From Sesamum alatum (taxonomy: Eukaryota; Streptophyta; Magnoliopsida; Lamiales; Pedaliaceae), in assembly GCA_034509735.1 (NCBI GenBank), contig JACGWO010000007.1, forward strand, positions 26,502,046 through 26,566,045: a DNA stretch of 64,000 nt. Direction: 5' to 3'. The stretch's first letter is position 1. Every line of letters starts with the position of its first letter. The notes under the pieces were generated by a model. It made no database searches and had not been told where the DNA came from. It worked only from the letters and a program-made list of their open reading frames with translations. The position numbers were made by a program, and so were the translations under genes. Positions 32,900 through 45,231 of this stretch are shown piece after piece.

Positions 32900-35765
32900 C
32901 ATGTCGTACGAACGTATTTTGGAGATTGCTGGATTCCCACAGGAGGCACACTGGACCCTGGAGATAGAGCGCCGCTTTGTGTGGATGATTCTTGATGCAA
33001 ATCAGCGGTGCCGATGTTCGACGACGACGTGGCGGAGGGCCAGATGGCATACTGGTCCCGTGTGTTACGCCGACATGGCGGATATCCATACACCCGAGAG
33101 CAGATCCGCGTTAAATTCTATGAGTTCAAAGAGCGGTTTCGTACCTTCTATGCGATCACGCAGGTAGATAGGGTTGACTTCGACTGTGAGACAATGTGGA
33201 TAGTGATACCTGAAAAGAATGCGTGGATCGTCCCGGGAAATTGCGCGAATGCGGAAGCGCGGTATAAAATAAAAATACGGAATTTAGAACATGCTTTTAG
33301 AATTAAAGAACACGTTTCAAGGGGCGTGCCCTTGAAATTTCCCGGGTGTTTGGTGTATCTCATGAATAAACATCATACAATAATCATGGAGGCCATAGGG
33401 TTGAAAATTAAAAGAGACGAAAATATTAAAAAGAGACCTACCCGTTGTCGTTTTCGTCTTCAACGGCTACACGCGTTGTTCCCCGTTTTGTACCAAGATC
33501 TCGTTCTTGAGACCCTCCAAATCGTGACACACGATCCACCCACGTATCTTGAACGTCGTGCTAGCAACGAGCAAGTATAATTTATTGGAGTGGATGAATC
33601 AACAACACGGTATGATTAACGGTATTGATTCATCAATGTTCTAATGTTCCAAGAACAAGAGAACAAGAAAAGATGTTTTCTTGGAGAGAGAGGGCGGACG
33701 AGAGGGAGAGAAACGAGAGAGGGAGTGTGTTGTGTGTGTGTTGGAATTTCAAGAAATCATCATCCTTCAAAAGGTGCAAGGCTAGGGGTTTATATAGAGG
33801 AGGAGTTTAATCCTCTTTAAACTCCAACTCTTTAGAAGCTTAATTTGACTAGGATTTTGACCTAGTCAAAGTTCTAGTCAAAGTAGAATTTGACCTTGTC
33901 AAATTCAATCCTAGCCTTTGATCTCTCCCATTAAATGTCAACCATTAATTTAATTTAATGGAATATCTAAATCCTATTAAATATTCCAAAAGGCCAAATA
34001 AATATAATAAATGAATATTAATATTTATTCTAGGCCCATTAAATTAATTCCCTTAATAAATCCAATTTCTTAATTTAATTCCCTTTATCAAATAGAAGGA
34101 ATTAATTCTCCAAGAAAATATAGGACCCGATTAAATCCAATTTAATCATTCCTTTACTCCAACATTTAATTCCAAATTAAATACTAAGTGTGTGTGGATA
34201 GTGTGTGACTCTTTAGGTTCACCTTTTAGCTAGACTTGGCCGGATTCCTAGAATCCGTCCGTTACCATGGGTGGCCATCTAGCAACGGTCCATGGCACTA
34301 GAGACTCGGTGAAATATTTGGGGATGAACATTTAGGCTCTAACAGTACACTTGTCCTTCTGTCTTCAGTCTCATCACTTAGGGTCTAGGGCACGAAAAAT
34401 GCAGGTACCCATTTTGGACCTAAGTGTCGGTCTGTCCTTACTAAACGCCGCAAGGGAAACCTTCCCTTCTGTTCAGTTACTATGGCAACAGATTTTAGGG
34501 ACAAGACACAAAGCATACGTGAGACTCAACTGTCAATGCCTTTTGACAGGAGACAGATCCTTTCTTGGAAACTACTGTCACTCTGTACACCAGCGCTGCA
34601 GTAGACATGGCTTATGACTACTCAAGAGTATTTTGGAAATCTCTCACCATATCTAAGATACAGACCTGATGTACAGGTAAACTCAACAGTTCCTCAAGTA
34701 AAAGGACTTGACCTGTACCGTTGGAACCGGGAATACGCGTCATACCTTGCAGACCATACTCAAGGTCCTCCGTAAGACGGTTCCCGCGAGTCACCTCAGT
34801 TAGCTGCTTCCTAGCATGCTAACCCACTAACACTGCTTAGACGACCTTCGTCACCCGTCGATGAAATACGACAGCAGATGCTTAGTGCAAGTCTCAAGGG
34901 GAATCTCGGTACCCATTTTCGAGATTCCTTGACTTGGAGATTTCCGGATTGATTCGGTAAGACTGATTTCATGGACCTACCTCCAGGTGTAGTCCCAGTC
35001 CCCGAAATCGATTCTCAGTCCGTGGGCTTTGTTTGCGTAGTGAACAGGTATGTAATAGCAGATATAAGTGAACGTAAACAAAGTGTTGCCATATGAACTT
35101 CACTTCTTTATTCATAAAATGTTTTTATCGAACACCTGAAATGTCTAGACATAGGTTACATATTCCCGCCAAAATTGGCTTACATGGTCACCTATTCTAA
35201 CAATACCAGACCACTTGGAACGACAAATCTTACAGGTATGTGATGTCAATTATACGACTATGCATTTTTACCTTACAAGCAATCTTAAGCACTGTGTTCA
35301 GTATGCATTAACAACTGTTGTGTGTCCAAAAATGTGGTAAAAAAGACTTACCCTTTGGCCCGCCGATACCGCATATATCCAGAGCCACTATATCCGAGTA
35401 TGCTGGAGGTATGGGGCCCTACGCGGAGACGACACAACTTTGGGGAGGGGTGCAGTGTCGCACAAGGAGACGACAACAACTCTGCGATTTCAGATCGAGC
35501 CGATCCGATCGTGATTTCAGACTCCGCTGCCCCTTCGTTACAAACGCATACCCAAGTCAGAAGTTGGCATGGAGATGACTAGTCAGTACATGGAAATGAA
35601 CCCTCTAAATTGAGATGGACCGCTTCAGTAGGCCAACGACGGAGCCTAGAAATGGGGTCCGGAACTGGCGGGATTGGGTCATGGACGGATTACATCTGTA
35701 GCTTTGGACTCCGGTCCCACCGTGGTGGACATAGCACTAGTGAAGGGGAGTACCGCGCGGTCTAG
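32900..35765 (+). pseudogene. Second Myb/SANT-like gene of the Harbinger locus, split by a solo LTR
   Basis: From ATG 32900 the frame reads SYERILEIAGFPQEAHWTL and RRFVWMILDANQR, shifts near 33000, and continues as FDDDVAEGQMAYWSRVLRR, YTREQIRVKFYEFKERFRTF and CETMWIVI, a Myb/SANT-like domain different in sequence from the first one. The solo LTR at 33211 interrupts it. Beyond the LTR, at 35208, the same frame resumes (DHLERQILQ), a GT donor follows at 35236 and an AG acceptor at 35344-35345, then YPLARRYRIYPEPLYP, matching the end of the domain. TAG stops lie at 35580-35582 and 35763-35765, with open frame between them. What this protein did for the element is unknown. Confidence 0.75.
33211..35202 (-). 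mobile_element. Copia solo LTR (subfamily 1) with 5-bp TSD ATACC
   Basis: 1992 bp, starting TGAAAAGAATG and ending TTCTAACA on the plus strand, with ATACC on both sides (33206-33210 and 35203-35207). It aligns along its length with the LTR at 3589-5573 and keeps the TATA box. Excising it with one TSD copy rejoins the second Myb-like exon in frame. The plus-strand open frame running from the host exon into the LTR is accidental. Confidence 0.95.
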
Positions 35766-35830
35766 GCCACCGAGGGGACTGCAGTCGGGCCGTTCTGACC
35801 ACTCGTAGGAGTTGTTGTTGGACGCATGTA

Positions 35831-36435
35831 TATATTTTTGTGTACTCCTATTCAGTGATTATGTAAACAACAATGGGGCTAATGTGTTGAAGGAATTAAC
35901 AATTAATTATTAACTAACCTTTGTATTATGACGTACTCGGTTGCATCAAATGTATGTATTAAAGTCATCTATGTTTACTTTAAATATCCCCTATAATTTT
36001 TCAAACGATAATGATTAATGTACATAATATTATTTTATCAACATATTATTATTATTCATGATAATGAAAAAATACCTTTGTGGAAGTAATTATTATTAAT
36101 AAAATGAAAATATAATTAAATGGACAAAACAAAAAATACAATTTAATAACATTAATATAATAAATTATTAATACCCACCTAACAATAATTAAATATTAAT
36201 ATATACATATACACATTTAAAATACAAACAAAAAGGCATGATGTGACAATGAACAGTGTTTTTTGTTCCCCAAATATACAACACAATACATACAACATCT
36301 TCTTTACACTATTTTAAACTATCTCCAAAAATAAACCCAAAGATACACCATTTTAAAACACACACTTATTTATCTCTATTTTTCTCTCTCTATCTCCAAA
36401 ATCCAAAACAAAACACCTAGGAAATGAAACCAAAC
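35831..36435. other. AT-rich stretch right of the Harbinger locus
   Basis: Very AT-rich, ending with repeated (C)CAAA(A)ACACC-type words near 36330-36435 that may be the Harbinger subterminal region. No gene. Confidence 0.4.
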
Positions 36436-38400
36436 ACTATGATAGTGTTTTGGTCATTTTTTCCCTTGAGACAAGATTCACAAGTTTAAAGAGCATCTAC
36501 GTTCTCTATTTCTAGATTCTTAGAGTCAATCAATCTCTTCATCCTATCCTTGAAAATGTGACCTAACCTAGCATACCATGTTTGTACATTTTCTTGTCAT
36601 CCAATTTTCGTTTATGTTGAAAGTTGATAATCATATTATGTGGTTGGATAGTATATAACCCATTTATTAAATTGCTAAGTAAAACAGAGAACCATTCATC
36701 ATTGAATAGAAACAATGTTTTGATACACAAAATTCATACCCCTCTTCATCAAGAGTAGGTATAGATATGATATATCTTATCATACTTGGCATATAATAAC
36801 AACCATTAAGTACTATCTTGACATCCTTGCTAATAGCTAAGTGAACAATTCCAACAGCTTCAACAACAACCTACTTGTCGTCTCCAAGTCTGAGGATTAC
36901 ATCCCCTTCACCCAACTTTTGCCTCTTGCCATTACCTGCAAATTATTGCAAATATGAGCTCCACAGCCGGTATCTAATAACCAAGAAGCATTATTAGCAA
37001 CCATGTTAATTTCAATAACGAAAATACCTTGGAGTGTTGCAAGATATTTTTTGCAATTCCTCTTCTAATGGCTTTTTGTGGCATTGATGACATTCATCAT
37101 TTGCTAGATTGACCTTGATTATCTTCTTCCCTTTGCCCTTCCCCTGACCTTCCTTCTTCTTCCTTTTTCTATTTCTCCTCCATCTCTCAACCCTTTTGGT
37201 CTTGGAGGAAGATGTGGATGGGGTTGCTAGCATAACTGGTACAAGCTTATTCATAATAGTCTCGTATTGTGTACGCATATTGATAAATTCGGGAACAGTC
37301 TTCTCAAGACCGTTTATGTTGTAATTAACAGCAAATCGATCAAAAGATGGCGGTAATGACTGTAAGTTCACATCTATGTAGGAGTCATTATTCATGCCTG
37401 CGTTCAAAGATTCTAACTTCTGAATGAGAGAAAAGCATCTTGAGGCCGTTGTCATGAACAGATGACCCTTCAGTCATTTTCACCCATTAGAAACCTTCAA
37501 TGCTACATATTTTATATGCCGATCTTGGACAACAAACAACTCTTGTAAGCGTACAAGATCTCAGATGCATGCTTAAGGTGTTTATGTTACTTTTGCAGTT
37601 CATTGCTCATCGATGCTAGCATAAGACAATGGACCTGAAGGTCATCATCCATCGTTGTAACATTACATGTTCTTCGTCAGTTGAACCCTCGGGAAGCTTA
37701 GTTGTAGGATGAGATTCCAACACATAAGAGCATTTCTCGAAATCCAAAATGATTTTGAGATTCCTAAGCTAGTCAGTGTAGTTGGTTCTAACAAGTTTTT
37801 TTTGTCTCAAGTATGGTAGCAAGTGGACTTTTAGATATTTTCAATCTACAAGAAAGAAAAGAAGAAACAAACAGAGATTTTAGCATTCTTTTAATCAATG
37901 TTAATTAAAATTTAAGATATGGTCTTTAATCATAAATTCCTCCCACTATTTTTTAAAATTCCATAAACCCCTATATGGGCTTTCGATTTTTCCTAGTGGG
38001 CTTGAGGTTCATAGAACGATTTTCATATCCCGCTGTTACAGTTGGCATGAAAATAATTCTATGAGAGGTGACTTTCACCATTCTCATCTTATGAGATCCC
38101 CAAGGTGTTTTACCTTATTTTTCACATAAACCCAAGGACTGCAAGTGAATTATGTTACTCCATGTTAAGCCAACTCATCGACCAAAAGACCCCCTACTAT
38201 CGCCCTTTACGACTCGTGAGACAAAGTGATAGTAGGTAATCTACTTATTCATATGATAGTACAACTATTCACTACTTCCAAATTAGGGAAAGAGGATCTC
38301 CTTGACAGAGTCCTCTCTAGGGGTAACAAAAACTAACTAACAACCTTTCACAATAAATGAACAAGTAACCGCGGAAACACAAGGTATGATAAGATCAATA
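36436..38400 (-). mobile_element. Copia internal fragment (leader, gag, protease, start of integrase)
   Basis: Minus strand from the leader (ACGACTCGTGAGAC near 38208, reverse orientation) through gag to an integrase zinc finger (WYARLGHIFKDRMKRLIDS near 36590-36520, TCESCLKGKMTK near 36450). No LTR or primer site adjoins it, and it stops abruptly at 36436. It belongs to the same lineage as the other two copia elements but is a third, separate insertion. Confidence 0.85.
36950..37850 (-). pseudogene. Copia gag-protease, broken
   Basis: The expected start at about 37846 reads ATA in place of ATG (ISKSPLATILET). A 147-codon open piece at 37012-37455 holds the Gag C-terminal region (LESLNAGMNNDSYIDV, NYNINGLEK) and a basic linker; its zinc knuckle is ruined after CHQC. 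The protease active site LLDTGCGAHIC survives at about 36975-36940 in another frame. At least two frameshifts. Confidence 0.85.
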
Positions 38401-38419
38401 AATCTAGGACAGTACTAAG

Positions 38420-39125
38420 TGCGAAACAATGAAACCTCTGATATCATCAAGTCTATCAACCTATCGGCCTAGATCATCGGTAAATCTCTCAATTGTGTTG
38501 GTGCGCCACCGAGCATTGGCTTTGGCATGGAAAACTTTCGTGTTTCAGTCTCCATCTCAAAGCCATGCAATTTTAGCATGTTGATGCCAGAAAATTTCAT
38601 CTTGCACTAACCATGCTCAAGCTCTCGTCTAAGGCCATACTCATTGTCCCAAGATTTAGGAGAGATTCTGCCGCATCAGAGAGAATTGATTTCTTTTTCA
38701 ATGGACTCAATCTATCTTCTATCGACCAATAAGCAAGAGCCGCTGCAAGAATCAAGATCATTTTGACAAGCTGCCACTTTGTTTTGAGTCGAGTTAAGGT
38801 TGGAGAAAGTAGAGATGCAAGACCAAGCTCTATTAAAAATTTGTTCATACTTCACGAACATCATCCAATGAGCTTTAAAGCCATGGTTTAGGGGCTCCAA
38901 AGAATTTCTATCACGAAGCCTGAATAGTGATAAGGCGCGGGGAGTGATTTGAGAAAACAAAAGATAGATAGGTCACCTTTGAATTGGGAACAGTTGATCC
39001 CAAGAGGAATTACAACACACTCTATCTAATCATTCACGATAGTGAATAGAGCCGGATGACTAATAGACCATGTGTTGATCTTCCAAAAATCCTATATCAT
39101 GAACTCCTGAATCTGCAAACCCTAT
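38420..39125 (-). mobile_element. LINE ORF2 fragment (endonuclease end to early reverse transcriptase linker)
   Basis: Minus-strand pieces match L1-type ORF2: FADSGVHDIGFFG near 39110 and LDRVCCNSSWDQLFP near 39040 (endonuclease), RLKTKWQLVKM and a long helical linker at 38600-38850, and DEIFWHQHAKIAWL near 38590-38560. Frames are broken; both ends are cut by neighbouring copia sequence. Confidence 0.8.
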
Positions 39126-41240
39126 AAAAGTTATATTCAATGGCATTTGTTATGTTAACTTTACATGTACTTTATTTTACTGCTTTACATCACAACAAAA
39201 TCCACAAATCGGTTATACAACCAAGGTGGTTGGGTTACGGATTGGATAGCAACTATGAAACCAACTACTAGTGGTTGGGTTTGAAACGTTCTAAGTCGAG
39301 AATATCGAGATTGGGCATCGAGTTTTCTATTGAGACATGCACTAAGTGTTGCATCCATTGAAAAAGTGTCGTGTTTCATCGACGATGGACGTGGGACGTC
39401 TATGCAACTTTTGTAAGTGGTTGACAAAGGTTGTCAAGCCGACTAAACTAGCTCGCAAGGAGTTGTCATATGGAAGCCTATGAGGCTTGGTCGGTATGAT
39501 TGGTACTCCTCGACTCCGAAGTATGGGATCTAGTCCTCAGAATTGAGGAACTACGACAGTCACACATATGTGATGGTTGTATCTTGGATCTGGTAAGAGA
39601 TGATTGTCTATTTGATGTAGTCATTATAAGCCTTGTCCAGTGCAATCAGAACATACAATGAGGACGACGGGTTCCAAAATAGGATTATGTCACCTGTCAG
39701 TATGACAATAAGATCTCCTATGCGCTATAGAATGCGTTTAAACTCCCTGAGTCTGTGGCCACAACAAACGATTGAATACGAAATGGTCTCCTATGTCAAC
39801 CGATGGAGTAAACACATTTATAGGTCGCTTAGCTGTCTAGTCCAGGATGGAAAGTGAAGCCTAATTCATGCTCTAGATTTAGATCGGGAGACAACTGACG
39901 GAAGGATTGTACCTGTATAACACTCGAGAGCCTAAGTGTTCAAATCAAATTCACCTAGTCTCTAGTATCATGAACCATTGCTAGACGGTCACCTATGTGA
40001 TAATGCTTCTGGATTAATGGTTAATCAGAAGTAATTAATTAAATTAGATTTAATTAATTAATTATATTATATACAAACCCAAGTCTAACTGAATGTGAAC
40101 TTAAAGAGTCACACATGGATCACTATGCAAGTAGTTGAATTAATTTGAAATTAATTCTAAAAGAAACAAATTGATTTAAATGGTTTAAATTAATGCTAGA
40201 GAATAAATGAATGGATCATTTGGGAAGAACTATTTGATGGATGACCCAATATTTAATTAATTGGATTAATTAAATTTGGGTCTTGCACAATTAAATTAAT
40301 TTGATTGATTTAATTGGGTTTAATTTAATTAATTAATTAGATTAATTAATTGATGGAGATGGGATTAATTTATTTAATTAGATTAAATAAATAAGTTGGG
40401 CTACTTGTTGGACTTTTAATTAATGAGATTAATTGATTGTTGGGCTTGGACAAACCCGATCTATGAGTAGGGGAGCCAAAACCAAGGAAGAGTTGGAGGT
40501 GCCTCCTTGGGGAATGAATGTGGTTGAAAATGGGACCCAAGGGGACCTCGTTCTCGGCCACTGCCAACACCATCATGGCTAGGTTCATGATGTTTAACTT
40601 GGGTGTTATGGCAAGTCAAACGCATCAAGCTTGATTAGCTTGGTTGGCTTAATTGATGGTTGACTTGTGTGCTATGATAAGCACGCAATTAGCCCATGTG
40701 TGTATTTCACCTTTTGGAAAGTTGAATATACATCTAGCAATCAATCAAAAAAGATTCATTCCTACTCTCTCAATACACATCTCGGCCCTCTCATCTCCTT
40801 ACACTCTCCCTTGCTTCTTGAGTTTTCTTTGACAAGATTCAAAATTGAACTAACTATACGGATTCACTAATTGATAGTGCAAATTTGAATTCGTTTCTTC
40901 TATTGAGACGAGCTATCTAGCACAAGTCTCGTGCATATTGCTTCCACTTGTGTGGTGTGGACAAACAAGAGAGGATTTACATTGATCCTTGCGTGAGTGC
41001 AAACCTAAAACAACGCTACTGGTCGAATCAAAAACCGAAAATGAAGAGGTAAATTCAATTTACGGTTATGTATTGTTTTTCGATTTCCTCACCTAAGCCA
41101 CTTATGAATGTTTATTATTATTTGTTTTTACATTCTTAAGTGCCAAATCCCCGAAAAATCAAGAGGTACACCCCCTTGATCAGGTATTAAATTTGATTTA
41201 CATTCCGTCGTCTTTTGCTACTTTCTCTTATTCTGGGGCA
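39126..41240 (+). mobile_element. Truncated copia LTR (subfamily 2)
   Basis: Aligns in order with the solo LTR at 18143-20330: ATGAAACCAACT near 39257, CGATGGACGTGGGACGTC near 39383, AAGCCTTGTCCAGTGCA near 39630, the TTAATTAA-rich middle and AGAGGTACACCCCCTTGATCA near 41162. The first ~90 bp and the last ~50 bp of the LTR are missing, and I find no TSD. Confidence 0.85.
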
Positions 41241-42231
41241 CGTACAATTTCTTTCAAATGTACAGTACATGTTGTATGCGGACTAACTATTGTAGTAAAT
41301 GATATATTGGATGTACCAAAATGAACCTGTTTAGCTAAAATAACTTTCCCCCTTAGAAATGTTTGAATCCCCCTCTTAAATAGCTAAAAAGTTTGTAAAA
41401 ATCACGATAGGAGAAGAATTTGGTAAAAACGTGACTCTAGAATGAGACCACAGTTTGGGAGTATTCTTGTCTATTTGCGCATTGAAGTTATTTGTTGAAG
41501 AATTCATTCGTGTTGTGCAACGCGGCTTGGGTGTGTAACAAGTTTGAATACTAAATGTGTTTGTTTGGAAGACACGTTCATGTCTCAACACACGACTTGC
41601 CCGTGTTTAATTTCTTTTATTTACGTAAAAAAAAAATAAAAAAAATATCCCTACAGACTAAGTCATGTGCCGGTTTCATGATCATTCTTCAACCACGTTT
41701 TTGCTAAAAAATGATCAAACGGACCAAGTTGGGACAAAAACTAAAACTTATGAACGTTAAAGTCAAAACATAAACTTAGGAACAAAACGATTGTAAATGT
41801 AAACTTAAACCAACTTCACAGTAGCTTATCAAATTTTATATTCTTATTTAGATGTTTGATTCTATTCATGTATTGAATAACAAAACTATTTAATGTCTAT
41901 CAATATTTTTTATTATATATTATAAACTTTTATATATTTGTATAAGTTTAGAATTAACATTTTTTTTAAAATTCCTATTATTTTAGTTGGCTTGGGTACA
42001 TACAAACTTCATTGGTAACAAATTTTCAATTTCGTCCAATCAGCCCCACATCACTATCATGCCATCAATTTCCCCTTCCAAATCAATTTAATTGGATCCC
42101 CAATCATCGATTTTGCCAGCGTGGAGGATATCTCTTACTTTTCACATCACGTCCAATTATTAATTAAGTTCCAAATTTGAAAAAAAAAATCAAAAAAACT
42201 TTTAAAAATAAAATTTGAATAATTATTAAAA
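41241..42231. other. AT-rich intergenic stretch, nothing recognised
   Basis: No gene or element end supported. Confidence 0.45.
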
Positions 42232-42675
42232 CTATCATTAATATATGAGTAAGTTACATCTACCTCATCTGAAATTTGACATGATGACAAATACTCTCTC
42301 AAATAAAAAATAATTATGTAGTTCCTGGACGATGAGGTGGAAATTACTATTTTATCCTTGCTAAATTTTTTTTTCTTAAAAATATTTTGAAATGAAAAAT
42401 AATAATAATGAGAGTGGGTAACATAAAAAATCAGGTATATTAGTCCATAAAATATTTTTAAAAAATATATAAAATTATAATTTATAATTAAAAAGGACAT
42501 TTTAGTTCATTTATCTGCAATATGGATGTAAACCTAACGAAGGCTAATGGATTGGCTCGTTGTTAGACGAACATCAAAATGAGGGAATTATTTATAATTT
42601 CCTAAATAATGATGAGGTATTTGTAATTATGTCAGACATGAGAGATGTGGTTGTAATTATTAAGCATATATATAA
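42232..42675. mobile_element. MITE of the GGGTAAATTACAG family, copy 1
   Basis: Left end GTAAGTTACATCTACCTCATCTG, right end AGATGTGGTTGTAATTATT in inverted relation, with ATTTGTAATTATG near the right side as in the copies at 45232 and 63638. I could not fix a TSD. Confidence 0.55.
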
Positions 42676-43104
42676 GCTAGTTTGTGGCTATATATACCAA
42701 TTGACACAAATTCATAAAAATACACAAGATTAATTTATTATACATATTTCTACATCTTAGTAATTAAACTATATATTCAAGAGATAAACATATAACAATT
42801 ATTATTCTTTTTAGAATATATTATGTTCTAGAAATATAATTTGTGATTGAATTCTGAAAATAAACTGAACAAATAAAGTATACAAGTTATTTAATTCCTA
42901 AGATGAAAGTGGATTGAGAATTTATATAAAAAAAAAAAAAATACGTTATATTAAATAATGATCTTTAAGAATATAAAAATTTAGGGTAACGACAAAGACC
43001 CAAATCAGATTAGGCCTAATTATAAACATTGAACATAACCAAAATGATGAATAAATTAGTAAACAATTGAGAGATTGAGCTAACTTTTCTAATAAACAAG
43101 GACA

Positions 43105-43260
43105 TGTATGTATCAATAAGTCGTTGGTCCATTGGTAAGCGAGTCAGATTTTAAGGTGAATTTTTGTTAACGAGGAGGATTCGAAATTAAAGTCTAATTT
43201 CTTCAGAGGTGTTTTACCCTTTTGTTCCAGCTCCGTATAAAATTAATTTCATTTTTAATA
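43105..43260 (+). repeat. Possible decayed tRNA-derived SINE
   Basis: TTGGTCCATTGGTAAGCGAG resembles an RNA polymerase III box A region, and GAGGATTCGAAATTA about 45 bp later resembles a worn box B. No poly(A) tail or TSD seen. Confidence 0.35.
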
Positions 43261-43584
43261 TAAGATGACACTTATGGCAAAAATCACAAAAAATAAAAAA
43301 TAAAAATAAATAAAGACATGTTATTCCTTTAGCTAAGTCAATCCTTGTAGGGTTCCTGATAATTGCTTAATCAGAGTTTTCATTGAAAAGAACAAACACA
43401 ATATGTTGGGAAGAATCTGAAGCAACTGGTTACAAGAGATGAGGATTGGAGCAGAATATATTTATATTGACATGTGATCACTACTCAATCCTGTGGCTTA
43501 CATGCACTGGTTTAGGTATTTTAGGCAAAATAAATAAAAAGACATGTAACAATTCACTCAATAATCTTTGTTTTTTTTTTTTTT

Positions 43585-43800
43585 TTAAGATAAATTACAA
43601 TGAGCTCTCCTAAAGTTTGTCATAACTATAAATAAGTCCATTGAAATTAACAGTTGTCTAACAAATACCCATTCGTGACAGCCTATTGTAGGGGTATTTG
43701 TTTGCGATCATTAATTCCAGAGAGTATTTGTAGTTTTTCAAACAACAATGGGATATCTGTAATTATGACGAATATCAAGAGAGCCCATTATATTTTATCA
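43585..43800. mobile_element. MITE of the GGGTAAATTACAG family, copy 2
   Basis: GATAAATTACAATGAGCTCTCC at the left and AATTATGACGAATATC...GAGAGCCCATTATA at the right, in inverted relation. Old and diverged. Confidence 0.45.
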
Positions 43801-44199
43801 TTTTTTATTGTTTTTCCTATCCCCTCGATTTACTAAGAATTATGTACTATGTAACTGAATCAGGGTTAAATGCAGTAAGTCCCTTTATGAAAATACTGCT
43901 ACACGAAAGAAATAGAGCAATACGACCTTCTGAACTCTTTAAAAGATGACAATGCGAACCCTTTATGCGAGATACAACGAACTTCTTTTTTAAAACTCAA
44001 GGAGCTGACAGGCACATAATTTGGTGCAAGTTAATAGAAAGAAAAAATGAGGAGGAAAATGAAGTATGTTGGAGAAGAAGAGGTGAGGTGTGAGCATGGC
44101 ATGTTCTATTTTCACATGCCCATCTATATTGTTCCCAACTTCTTCATACATCCGTTCATCACTCCTTTTCCTCTAATTGGTTCATGTTCATCCATTTAT

Positions 44200-44600
44200 T
44201 CGGATAAATTACACTTTTGGTCCTTATACTTTGGGACAAAATCAAGTTTGGTGTCTAAATTTTTTGTGGTGCGATTTTAGTCCATTATGTTTACAAATTG
44301 TTACGATTTTAGTCCAACTGTTAAAATTGAGTTTAAAAATATTAAAAAGGAGGGAACCGAATGGATCAAAATGGTAATAATTTACAAAGATTATAGACCA
44401 AAATCTTATCCCGAATAATTAAGGTACCAAAATCACAACAATTTGTAAAAATTAAGGACCAAAATCATGTTTCGAAAAGTTTAACTACATAGTTATTTTT
44501 TATTTGAGAGGGGTACTTTTAATTTTTCGAATAACAATGAGGTATTCGTAATTATGCAAAATCTCGTGGGGGGCAGGATAGCTGTAATTTTTCCTTATTA
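44200..44600. mobile_element. Two overlapping MITE relics
   Basis: GGATAAATTACACTTTTGGTCC at 44202 and the inverted phrase GGACCAAAATCATGTTTCG near 44456 suggest one fold-back MITE. The sequence after it (TATTCGTAATTATGCAAAATC, then GATAGCTGTAATTTTTCC) is a right half of the GGGTAAATTACAG family. Confidence 0.45.
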
Positions 44601-44647
44601 TTTTATTAAGAAATTAATTAATAATAATTAGTGGATGTTAATTAATT

Positions 44648-44770
44648 ATAGGGATAATTACACCCCCTCTCCTGAGGTTTCGTGTAATTACACGTAAACC
44701 TCTTGTGGTTTGAAAAGTTACATCTAATACCCCCGGAATATGCTTATGTCTAACAAATAGGCCATCCATT
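44648..44770. mobile_element. Left half of a GGGTAAATTACAG-family MITE
   Basis: GGGATAATTACACCCCCTCTCC followed by TGTAATTACACGTAAACCTC. No right half found. Confidence 0.4.
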
Positions 44771-45231
44771 AGTCAAAATTCACTGAATTTGTTGATATTA
44801 GCAAAAAAAAAATGAATGAAAATCGATATTTACCATCGATTGACTATTATTGACTCAAGCAGGCCCCTTTTTATAGGCGTGAGAGGGCTTAAGCAAATTT
44901 GGGCTCACATCCATTGGGTTTGATCACCATTGCGTTTTGACATGGACTAGTCTTCTGATGGACTGAATTTTGGACTATTCGGTACAATTTAGCCAACCTA
45001 GAATAATAAATGCATGTTATTTTGGATCAACCCATACAAATACATAAGACCCAAATTTAATATGGTTTATGATTTTAATTTCTTGAAAATATGACAAGCC
45101 CAAATCTATTAACTTTTCTTTTGAAACTTAATTATTAGCCAATTTATTTGGATTTTAATTGGTAATCGATGCCAACAGTAATTAATCATGACCAAAGTCC
45201 AACGCCACAGTTATAATTACCTTGATTATTG

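Larger units (their letters stand above)
30040..35830 (+). mobile_element. PIF/Harbinger-like element locus, three genes, decayed
   Basis: Three degenerate genes in the same orientation: a Myb/SANT-like gene (30040-31020), a Harbinger DDE transposase (31231-32627), and a second Myb/SANT-like gene (about 32900-35762) split by a solo LTR. A Myb-like gene beside a DDE transposase is the hallmark of PIF/Harbinger elements, where the Myb protein helps the transposase reach the nucleus and its DNA. I could not fix the ends: a candidate right terminus ATAGTGTTTGGTTTCA (reverse strand, near 36436) has only a weak left match near 29352 and no clear 3-bp TSD. Confidence 0.75.

Noticed and set aside
33008..33580. 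A 190-codon plus-strand open frame as one gene
   Set aside because: Its first 67 codons are a Myb-like exon and the rest is read-through into the solo LTR inserted at 33211.
29348..36445. Terminal inverted repeats of the Harbinger element (GGATGTTTGATTACA and ATAGTGTTTGGTTTCA in reverse)
   Set aside because: Only moderate similarity, the left one lies among unrelated local repeats, and there is no matching 3-bp TSD. Kept as a candidate, not as a boundary.
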